NCBI GenBank assembly: GCA_964399625.1
Contig: CAYNSB010000011.1
Span: 1-64,000 of the forward strand
DNA from: CAYNSB01 sp964399625
Lineage (GTDB): Bacteria > Planctomycetota > Phycisphaerae > Phycisphaerales > UBA1924
DNA: 64,000 nucleotides
Direction of reading: 5' to 3'
Below the pieces are notes generated by a model, which worked only from the letters and a program-made list of their open reading frames with translations, did no database searches and was not told the DNA's origin. Positions 47,545 to 55,035 of the stretch are shown piece by piece (the first letter of the stretch is position 1; each line of letters starts with the position of its first letter). Made by a program: the position numbers and the translations under genes.

Positions 47545-49479
47545 ATGACGATCCGTGAAGATGCGTGTTCTGGCAAAGATCGAGCGTCCCGTCGGGGCCG
47601 ATTCGTTCGCCCGGGCAAGGCCCTTCCGCTGGCGTTGTGCGCGGGCGTGCCCATCGCGCTGGGCACGGTGCTCGCCGTGGCCTATGCCGCGCTCCCGCCC
47701 GTGCCCGTCCCGCCCGAGAACCAGATCTCCGAGGCCAAGCGAGTTCTGGGCAAGATCCTTTTCTTCGACGAGCAGCTCTCGACCAGCAACGCCGTCTCGT
47801 GCGCCTCATGCCACGTCATGTCGTTCGGCGGCGCCGACCCGCGCCTGGCCCGCAACCCCGGGCCCAACGGCGTGATCGAGAACAACGCCAACAACATCGG
47901 CGACGATCGCGTCGCGTCGCCCGGCGTCGTGCAGTCCGATGCGCTCAACGACTTCGTGCGGAACGCCGTCTTCGGCGTCGCGCCCCAGATCACCGATCGC
48001 GCCGCGCCCTCGCCCATCAACGCCGCGTACATCCCCAACGCCTTCTGGGACGGGCGTGCCACCTCGACGTTCACCGATCCGCAGACGGGGCAGGTCGCGA
48101 TCGCCAACGGCGGCGCCCTGGAAAGCCAGTGCGTCGCGCCGCCCCTGAGCACGACCGAGATGGCCCACGCCGGGTACGACTGGCTGGGCATCGCCGACAA
48201 GCTCAATCGCGTGAACCCGCTGGACCTGGCGACGAATCTACCGACGGACGTCGCGACGCGCCTCGCGTCCAATCCCTCCTACGGGCAGCTCTTCACCGAC
48301 GCGTTCGGCGATCCCGCGATCACCGCGCGCCGCGTCGCCTTCGCCGTCGCGACCTACGAGCGCACGCTCATCGCGGACCAGACGCCGTGGGACGCCTTCG
48401 TGGGCGGCAATCCCAACGCGCTCACGGCTCAGCAGATCAACGGCTTCAACCTGATGCAGCAGCCCCCGCCGGGCACGCCCCCGGGCACGCCGGGCTCCTG
48501 CGTCGTGTGCCACGCCCCGCCGCTCTTCAGCAATCAGACGTTCCGCGCCATCGGCGTGCGCCCGCCCTCGGAGGACCTTGGTCGTCAGAACGTCACGGGC
48601 AACGCCGCCAACCGCGGGCAGTTCAAGGTGCCCTCGCTGCGCAACGTGAACCTCAAGACGTCCTTCATGCACAACGGGCAGTTCAGCAACCTGAACCAGG
48701 TGCTCGCGTTCTACGCCAAGGCGCCGGGCTCACCCCCAATGAACCCCGACAACCTCGACCCCGCCGCCGCCGCGATCCGCTTCGGGCCCCAGCAGCAGGC
48801 CGACATCGTCGCGTTCCTCACGGGCGGGCTCACCGACGCGCGCGTGCAGAACCAGCAGTTCCCCTTCGATCGCCCCACGCTCTTTGGCGAGCGCCTCCTC
48901 AACCGCTCCACCGTCATCACGGGCGGGGAGATCAGCGGCACGGGCGGGCAGGTGCCCACGATCATCGTCCCCGATCCCGCGATGGTCGGCAACATCGACC
49001 ACCGCGTCGGGCTCGATCGCGCCCTGGCCGGCGCCACGGCGCGCCTGGCGCTCTCGAATGTTCCGCCCGTGGGTGGCGTCATCACGCCCCAGCGCTTCCT
49101 CACCGAGACCATCGTCCCCGCCAGCGGCACCGCGACCTTCCACATGCCGCTCAACCCGGGCGAGTACCTGGGCGGGCAGGTCCTCTTCGTGCAGTGGCTC
49201 ATCGACGACCCCTCCGCCGCCGGCGGCGTCGCGCGATCGGGCGTGGCGCGCCTGCCGCTCTTCTGCGGGCGCACCGGGTGCATCACCGTCACCTGCTACG
49301 CCAACTGCGACGGCAGCACGAACTCGCCCACGCTCAGCGCCAACGACTTCACGTGCTTCCTGCAGAAGTTCCGCGCGGGCGATCCGTACGCCAATTGCGA
49401 CGGCAGCACCGACACGCCGAGCCTGACCGCCGCCGACTTCTCCTGCTTCCTGACCTCGTTCCGGGGCGGATGCCAGTAG
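47545..49479 (+). CDS. Di-haem cytochrome c peroxidase-like protein fused to GC-type dockerin
   Basis: 644 residues. The signal/anchor is ALPLALCAGVPIALGTVLAV. The MauG/CcpA-like region has two haem motifs, CASCH near residue 87 and CVVCH near residue 319, plus PSLRNVNLKTSFMHNGQFSN. A C-terminal dockerin (CYANCDGSTNSPTLSANDFT, DPYANCDGSTDTPSLTAADF, FRGGCQ) follows a beta-rich linker. Such enzymes reduce H2O2 or oxidise protein residues in the periplasm. Fusion to a dockerin would let it join an extracellular complex. An intrinsic terminator follows. Confidence 0.85.
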   Translation: MTIREDACSGKDRASRRGRFVRPGKALPLALCAGVPIALGTVLAVAYAALPPVPVPPENQISEAKRVLGKILFFDEQLSTSNAVSCASCHVMSFGGADPRLARNPGPNGVIENNANNIGDDRVASPGVVQSDALNDFVRNAVFGVAPQITDRAAPSPINAAYIPNAFWDGRATSTFTDPQTGQVAIANGGALESQCVAPPLSTTEMAHAGYDWLGIADKLNRVNPLDLATNLPTDVATRLASNPSYGQLFTDAFGDPAITARRVAFAVATYERTLIADQTPWDAFVGGNPNALTAQQINGFNLMQQPPPGTPPGTPGSCVVCHAPPLFSNQTFRAIGVRPPSEDLGRQNVTGNAANRGQFKVPSLRNVNLKTSFMHNGQFSNLNQVLAFYAKAPGSPPMNPDNLDPAAAAIRFGPQQQADIVAFLTGGLTDARVQNQQFPFDRPTLFGERLLNRSTVITGGEISGTGGQVPTIIVPDPAMVGNIDHRVGLDRALAGATARLALSNVPPVGGVITPQRFLTETIVPASGTATFHMPLNPGEYLGGQVLFVQWLIDDPSAAGGVARSGVARLPLFCGRTGCITVTCYANCDGSTNSPTLSANDFTCFLQKFRAGDPYANCDGSTDTPSLTAADFSCFLTSFRGGCQ

Positions 49480-49505
49480 ACCGCCGGAGCGACAACCAAT
49501 CGCAA

Positions 49506-49541
49506 AACGCAGCCGACCCGCGTGTCGGCTGCGTTGCTTTT
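49506..49541 (+). terminator. Intrinsic terminator
   Basis: A perfect 12-bp stem AACGCAGCCGAC / GTCGGCTGCGTT with a CCGCGT loop and a GCTTTTG tail, 27 bp after the stop codon. Confidence 0.85.
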
Positions 49542-49632
49542 GGGCCGTGAACCCCAGCTGACCCGCACCCCGAATCAAATAGGATAAACACGTCTGTATT
49601 GAGAATGTTTATCCGTGGGGTGGAGGCCGCAC

Positions 49633-50391
49633 ATGTCATCGACTCGTCTTGCCGTCGGCGCGCTGGCGCTGCTCGCGGGGGCGATCCCCGCGCTCGCCCA
49701 GAGCGTCCTGTTCACGTTCGACAACGCACCGCCGTACACGCCGCTGCCCCTGAACGTCGTCGTCGACGGGCTCACCGCGAGCCTTTCGGCCACGGGTCAG
49801 GGTTACTCCATCCAGAGCGCCGGCGCGGTGCCCGTGGTGCCGGTCGGCTTCTCGGGCAACTTCATCTATCCCAGCAGCATCTACGGAGCGGACCTGATCG
49901 TCGCCTTCGATCAGCCGATCACCGCGTTCTCCATCCAGTACGCGACGTACGAGCTGGCGTGCGACGACTCGGCGACGGTGCGCGTCACGGCGTCCATGAA
50001 CTCCACGTACGTGGGCACCAACACCGCCAACGCCACGCCCCTGTGCGTCTGCACTTACACCGTGAACACGCTCGCGTTCTCCTCGCCCCAGGCGTTCAAC
50101 CACGTCGTGATCCGTTACGACCAGCGCCCCGCCACCTGCCAGGACTACGTCGGCATCATCTTCATGGACAACATGCAGGTGACCCTCGCCTCCTCGCCGC
50201 CCGTGTGCTACGCCAACTGCGACGGCAGCACCGGCACGCCGGCGCTCACCGCCGCGGACTTCTCGTGCTTCCTGACGAGGTTCCGCGCGGGCGACGCGTA
50301 CGCCAACTGCGACGGGAGCACGGGCACGCCGAGCCTCACCGCCGCGGACTTCACGTGCTTCCTCGCGGCGTTCCGGGGCGGATGCCCGTAG
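49633..50391 (+). CDS. Exported GC-type dockerin protein
   Basis: 252 residues: signal peptide STRLAVGALALLAGAIPALA, then a beta-sandwich (VLFTFDNAPPYTPLPLNVVV, FDQPITAFSIQYATYELACD, FNHVVIRYDQRPATCQDYVG) and a C-terminal dockerin ending FRGGCP. The passenger has the look of a PEP-CTERM/choice-of-anchor beta-sandwich. GGAGG precedes ATG 49633. Confidence 0.78.
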   Translation: MSSTRLAVGALALLAGAIPALAQSVLFTFDNAPPYTPLPLNVVVDGLTASLSATGQGYSIQSAGAVPVVPVGFSGNFIYPSSIYGADLIVAFDQPITAFSIQYATYELACDDSATVRVTASMNSTYVGTNTANATPLCVCTYTVNTLAFSSPQAFNHVVIRYDQRPATCQDYVGIIFMDNMQVTLASSPPVCYANCDGSTGTPALTAADFSCFLTRFRAGDAYANCDGSTGTPSLTAADFTCFLAAFRGGCP

Positions 50392-50526
50392 CGGGCGCCA
50401 CCGAGCGAGCAAGAGCCCGATAGCCTCTGCGACCCTCCGATCTTCGCGTGGGGCACGCGTCGTCGCGCTTGAGTTCGAGCCGACGCCGTGCATCATGATG
50501 ATCGGGGCGGACCCCTGGAGGCTCTC

Positions 50527-51456
50527 ATGGCTCGCACACCATCCCGTCGCGCGCTGGGCGCAACGCTGCTGCTCGCCGCCGCCGGGTCTTCCCGGGCCGG
50601 CGTCATCTACAACGGCGCCGCCAACGGCGGCACGCAGACCGTCAGCGACCAGGGCTTCCTCGCCTTCGTCGCTCCCGGCGCTGGCGCAACCCAGTCCGCC
50701 GCCTCCGGGCGGACAACGCTGACCACCACGGGCCCGGGCTCGGGCGGCTACTTCAGCCACATCGGAGCGCCGGGGCTGGGCATCCCGGTCGCGCCCGTCA
50801 ATCCGCAGTGGCTCGCGCAGAACACCCTCGACGCCGCGTCCGGATACAGCGTCCGCCTCGATGTCGCGGTGGCCCAGGAATCGCACAACGTCGACAACCA
50901 GCGCGCCGGGTTCTCGCTGATCATGATCTCGAGCAATCTCAAGGGCGTGGAGCTCGGGTTCTGGACCGATCGCGTCTTCGCCTACGAGGGCGGCGTCTCG
51001 CCGAACCTCTTCACTCCAGCCGAGTTCGCCGCTCGCGACAACACCGTGCCCACGCGCTTCGAGTGCGTCGTGCGGGGCGGCGGCTACGCGCTGTACGCCG
51101 ACGGCGTCCCGATCCTCACCGGCGTGCTGCGCGACTACACCGCCTTCAACGCCACGGCCGCCGGCCTGCCCTTCAATCCCTACACCACCGCCAACTTCCT
51201 GTTCGTGGGCGATGACACCTCCCGCGCGCAGTCGGTCTCGCAGATCGCGTACATCGAGGTCGGGCATCCCTGCTACGCCAACTGCGACGGGTCCACGGGC
51301 ACGCCAGCGCTCACCGCCGCGGACTTCGTGTGCTTCCTCGGCAAGTTCCGCTCGGGCGACCCCGCCGCCAATTGCGATGGGAGCACGGGCTCGCCCCTGC
51401 TGAGCGCGGGCGATTTCGTCTGCTTCCTGAATGCCTTCCGTGCGGGATGCCCGTGA
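50527..51456 (+). CDS. Exported GC-type dockerin protein
   Basis: 309 residues: signal peptide RRALGATLLLAAAGSSRAG, then a lectin/concanavalin-like beta region (GYSVRLDVAVAQESHNVDNQ, FSLIMISSNLKGVELGFWTD, YALYADGVPILTGVLRDY). The C-terminal dockerin reads CYANCDGSTGTPALTAADFV ... FRAGCP. The passenger may bind a polysaccharide, but no binding motif is certain. GGAGG is upstream of ATG 50527. Confidence 0.78.
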   Translation: MARTPSRRALGATLLLAAAGSSRAGVIYNGAANGGTQTVSDQGFLAFVAPGAGATQSAASGRTTLTTTGPGSGGYFSHIGAPGLGIPVAPVNPQWLAQNTLDAASGYSVRLDVAVAQESHNVDNQRAGFSLIMISSNLKGVELGFWTDRVFAYEGGVSPNLFTPAEFAARDNTVPTRFECVVRGGGYALYADGVPILTGVLRDYTAFNATAAGLPFNPYTTANFLFVGDDTSRAQSVSQIAYIEVGHPCYANCDGSTGTPALTAADFVCFLGKFRSGDPAANCDGSTGSPLLSAGDFVCFLNAFRAGCP

Positions 51457-51564
51457 CGCCGCTCACGGCTCCACAACTCTGCTGAACGAGCGGAAATGGC
51501 GTCGCGTTTGTCCCCGCTCGCATGGTAGGGTGTACGCACCTTCCCACCGCGCGGGAGATCCACG

Positions 51565-52533
51565 ATGCACTCCACGTTGAACGCCCGTCGCTCGCGCACC
51601 GCTGTCGCCATGCTCGCCGCGGGCCTTGCGGCGCATTCGTTCGCCCAGGCTCCGCCCACGTGCGGTGTGCTCAACCGGGTGCGACTGGTCAACAAGATCA
51701 ACGGCGGCACGACGCAGGACCTGCTGATCAACACGGGCTGGCTCGCCGCACCGCCCGCCGCGGCGCTCATCACGCCCGCCAGCAGCAGCGACGCGGGCGC
51801 GCTGGGAACCACGGCGGGCTCGTGGAACCTCGTCTCCGACTATGGGCGCCTCACGATCGCCGGCAGCATGAGCGCGAACAACGTGGTGGGCAACGGCGTC
51901 TTCTGCTGGATCGACGACGGCGCCGGCTCGCCCCAGGCGCAGTTCCGCGATCGCATCACCATCACCTCCGCCTCGCTCCCCGTGGGCACACCGGTCACCG
52001 TGCGCATGACCGGCACGCTCGCCGGCAGCGCGAGCGTGAGCGACCCCGCACCCGGGGCCGCACCCTCCCTGCGCGCCACGTTCTTCAGGCCGCCCACGAT
52101 CGGCGCGAGCATCGCGCTCACGAGCCCGGGGCAGTTCACGGAGGATTCGACGCTCCACGTCGGCGACGCGCGCGACATCTTCGCGACGCTCAACTGCGTC
52201 ATCCGCCTGCAGCGGCTCGAGAACGGAACCCCCGTCAGCGACACGGCCAGCGCGAACCTCACCGCGACGTACACGCTCGAGATCCTCACGCCCGGCGCGG
52301 CCATCTCGACCTGCTCGGGCGCCGCCTACCTCCCCTGCACCACCACGTGCTATGCCAACTGCGACTGCTCCGCGGTCGCGCCGCTCCTCTCCGCCGGAGA
52401 CTTCACCTGCTTCATCACCAAGTTCCGCGCGGGCGATGCCTACGCGAACTGCGACGGCTCCACCGGTTCGCCGCTGCTCACGGCCGCGGACTTCACGTGC
52501 TTCCTGAACGCCTTCCGCGCGGGCTGCCCGTAG
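51565..52533 (+). CDS. Exported GC-type dockerin protein
   Basis: 322 residues: signal peptide TAVAMLAAGLAAHSFAQ, a beta-rich passenger (RLVNKINGGTTQDLLINTGW, ITITSASLPVGTPVTVRMTG) and a dockerin with CYANCDCSAVAPLLSAGDFT and DAYANCDGSTGSPLLTAADF, ending FRAGCP. GGAG lies just upstream of the ATG. Function of the passenger unknown. Confidence 0.78.
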   Translation: MHSTLNARRSRTAVAMLAAGLAAHSFAQAPPTCGVLNRVRLVNKINGGTTQDLLINTGWLAAPPAAALITPASSSDAGALGTTAGSWNLVSDYGRLTIAGSMSANNVVGNGVFCWIDDGAGSPQAQFRDRITITSASLPVGTPVTVRMTGTLAGSASVSDPAPGAAPSLRATFFRPPTIGASIALTSPGQFTEDSTLHVGDARDIFATLNCVIRLQRLENGTPVSDTASANLTATYTLEILTPGAAISTCSGAAYLPCTTTCYANCDCSAVAPLLSAGDFTCFITKFRAGDAYANCDGSTGSPLLTAADFTCFLNAFRAGCP

Positions 52534-52734
52534 CGAAGCCGAGCCCCTGCGTCCAATAACACGGTGCACGGGCGAGGCCTGCGCGCGCGGGCATCAGTTC
52601 TCTTGGGGTACCCGGCGCGCACCTGTACACTGCGATCCGCGCCCTCGAAGCCGCCATGCGCGATTCTCGCGTTCGCGCGTGCCCGCCCTTTTCCCATGCG
52701 GCGATGCGGCGTCGCGCACCTCAGGAAATCACAC

Positions 52735-54453
52735 ATGCTGGCTCGCTCTCGCATCGCGGCGCTCATGACGCTCCTGGTCGCCACTTCGTTCGCGCACGCA
52801 CAGCAGCCCGCGACAAGCGCACTGACCTATCAGGGGCGTCTCTCCAACGCGGGGTCACCCGCCAATGGCAGCTACGACTTCCAGTTCTCGCTCTGGAACG
52901 CCGCGAGCGGCGGGGCGCAGCTCGGCCCGACGCTGAGCCCATCCGCGATCGCCGTTTCGGCGGGGCTCTTCACGGTTCCGCTCGACTTCGGACGTGTTTA
53001 CGAGTCCAAGCGACTTTGGCTCGAGATCGCCGCGCGCCCCACCGGCGCCCCATCCTTCACGACGCTCACCCCGCGCCAGGAACTGACGGCCACGCCCTAC
53101 GCGAATGGGCTCTCCGTTCCCGTGGCGATCAACGCCGACGCGGGCATCGCCTTCCCGTTCTACGTCGTCACCAACGGCGGCGGCGGCTCCGGCGCCGGCG
53201 TGATCGGCCTCAGTTCGTCGCTCAACGGCAACGGCGTGGCAGGAGAAGCCGACAGCGGCGTCGACGCGCGGGGCGTGTGGGGATACTCGCAGTTCGGCCG
53301 GGGCGTCGTGGGGCAGGGCGGAGCGGCCGGCGTCCGCGGAGAGTCGCTCGGCTCCGGCGTGAACGCGCTGGGCGTCCTGGGGTTGGGTGGCACCAGCGGA
53401 TTCATCGGCGTGCGCGGCGAATCGACGGTCGGCGGAGCCGCGGGCTACGGCGTCTACGGACTCTCAACCTCACCGCTCAGCACCGGCGTCGTCGGCATCG
53501 CCAATACCGGCAACTCGTATGGCGTCTGGGGGCAGGCGTCGCAGGGCAGCGCCGTCGTCGGCAACGGCGCAACCGGTGGGCTGTTCTCCGGCACCGGCGG
53601 CTCGGGCATCAGCGCCAGCACGATCGCCAACAGCACCACGATCGCCGGTGTCAACGGGCTGGGGCAGACCGGTGTCCGCGGCGATTCCAGCGCCGGCGGC
53701 AGCGCCAGCTACGGCGTGTACGGCTCAAGCACCGCCGCCGGTGGCAACGGCGTGCGCGGTGATTGCAACGGCAGCTCGAGCTCCTTCGCCGTGTGGGGCG
53801 TCAACGCGGCCCCAGGGTTCGCCGGCTACTTCAGCGGCAACGTCAACGTGACCGGCTCGCTCGCCAAGAGCGGCGGCTCCTTCAAGATTGACCACCCGCT
53901 CGATCCCGCCAACATGTATCTCTACCACTCCTTCGTCGAATCGCCCGACATGATGAACGTCTACAACGGCAACGCGCAGCTCGATGCGTCGGGCTCGGCC
54001 GTCATCGCCATGCCCGAGTGGTTCACCGCGCTCAACCGCGACTTCCGCTACCAGCTCACCGCCGTGGGCGCCCCGGGCCCGAACCTCTACATCGCACGCA
54101 AGATGGACGCCAGCGGAACCTTCGCGATCTCCGGCGGCACGCCCGGCGGCGAGGTCTCCTGGCAGATCACGGGCATCCGACAGGACGCGTGGGCCAACGC
54201 GCACCGCATCCCCACCGAGGAGATCAAGACCGGCCCCGAGCGCGGACAGTTCCTCCACCCGGAGCTCTACGGCTTCGATCGCTCGCGCAGCGTCACCGCG
54301 TGGAAAGAACAAGCAACGAGCGGCACCGCCCCGATGAAGGCGCCCGCGATCAAGACCATGGACCCCGCGCTCCTGCGCCCCACGCCTCCGTCGGACAAGA
54401 CTCCCCCAGCGCCGGCGAACGACACGGCACACGGCGCGAGCGCGTCCAAGTAG
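52735..54453 (+). CDS. Exported beta-helix repeat protein (tail-fibre-like), no dockerin
   Basis: 572 residues. The signal peptide RSRIAALMTLLVATSFAHA is followed by a 130-residue N-terminal domain (ALTYQGRLSNAGSPANGSYD, FQFSLWNAASGGAQLG). A long series of Gly-Val-x-Gly repeats follows (GVIGLSS, GVAGEAD, GVWGYSQ, GVVGQGG, GVYGLS), a triple-stranded beta-helix as in trimeric fibres. The C-terminal conserved domain starts FKIDHPLDPANMYLYHSFVE. It is the one gene of this cluster without a dockerin. Likely a surface or secreted structural protein. Confidence 0.7.
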   Translation: MLARSRIAALMTLLVATSFAHAQQPATSALTYQGRLSNAGSPANGSYDFQFSLWNAASGGAQLGPTLSPSAIAVSAGLFTVPLDFGRVYESKRLWLEIAARPTGAPSFTTLTPRQELTATPYANGLSVPVAINADAGIAFPFYVVTNGGGGSGAGVIGLSSSLNGNGVAGEADSGVDARGVWGYSQFGRGVVGQGGAAGVRGESLGSGVNALGVLGLGGTSGFIGVRGESTVGGAAGYGVYGLSTSPLSTGVVGIANTGNSYGVWGQASQGSAVVGNGATGGLFSGTGGSGISASTIANSTTIAGVNGLGQTGVRGDSSAGGSASYGVYGSSTAAGGNGVRGDCNGSSSSFAVWGVNAAPGFAGYFSGNVNVTGSLAKSGGSFKIDHPLDPANMYLYHSFVESPDMMNVYNGNAQLDASGSAVIAMPEWFTALNRDFRYQLTAVGAPGPNLYIARKMDASGTFAISGGTPGGEVSWQITGIRQDAWANAHRIPTEEIKTGPERGQFLHPELYGFDRSRSVTAWKEQATSGTAPMKAPAIKTMDPALLRPTPPSDKTPPAPANDTAHGASASK

Positions 54454-54478
54454 GCCCGCGAGATCAAGGAGCACATCC

Positions 54479-54922
54479 ATGAGCACCCATCTCGCGACAT
54501 CGTCCGCTCGCCTCATGCCCGTCGCGCTCGCGATCTGCGGCACGACGCTCGCAACGCCCGAGCTCGCACGCGCCCAGCTCGCCATCACCTGGTACACCAT
54601 CGATGGCGGCGGTGGCACCTCCGCAGGCGGATCGCTCATCGTCAGCGGCACCATCGGACAGCCCGACGCGGGCGTCCTCACGGGGGGCGCGCTCTCCGTG
54701 GAGGGCGGCTTCTGGAACGCCGCCATCAACACATCGTGCTACGCGAACTGCGATGCCAGCACGTCGCCGCCCATTCTCAGCGCGGGAGATTTCATCTGCT
54801 TCCTCGCACGGTTCCGTGCCGGCGACCCGTACGCCAATTGCGACGGTAACACCTCGCCACCCACGCTCTCCGCGGGCGACTTCGTGTGCTTCCTGAACGC
54901 GTTCCGCGCGGGCTGCCCGTGA
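54479..54922 (+). CDS. Small exported GC-type dockerin protein
   Basis: 147 residues: signal peptide RLMPVALAICGTTLATPELA, a 45-residue passenger (ITWYTIDGGGGTSAGGSLIV, SGTIGQPDAG) and a complete dockerin ending FRAGCP. It is little more than a dockerin plus a linker, which suggests a scaffold adaptor. SD AAGGAG lies upstream, 25 bp after the previous stop, so the two genes are probably cotranscribed. Confidence 0.78.
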   Translation: MSTHLATSSARLMPVALAICGTTLATPELARAQLAITWYTIDGGGGTSAGGSLIVSGTIGQPDAGVLTGGALSVEGGFWNAAINTSCYANCDASTSPPILSAGDFICFLARFRAGDPYANCDGNTSPPTLSAGDFVCFLNAFRAGCP

Positions 54923-55035
54923 TCGGCACGAGCGGGAACGGCGTGTGATAGGCGTGGACTCACTATTTCTTTGGAATCGTGTTCGTTTCCCGTTACGCTG
55001 GGGCGCCGTTTCCATGCGTTGAGGAGGAATCGATC

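Noticed and set aside
47010..47666. Open frame of 218 codons on the minus strand
   Set aside because: Only the part up to the att core (47010-47232) makes sense as integrase tail; the part right of attR is antisense to the upstream region of the peroxidase gene and is chromosomal, so the long frame is not one gene in origin.
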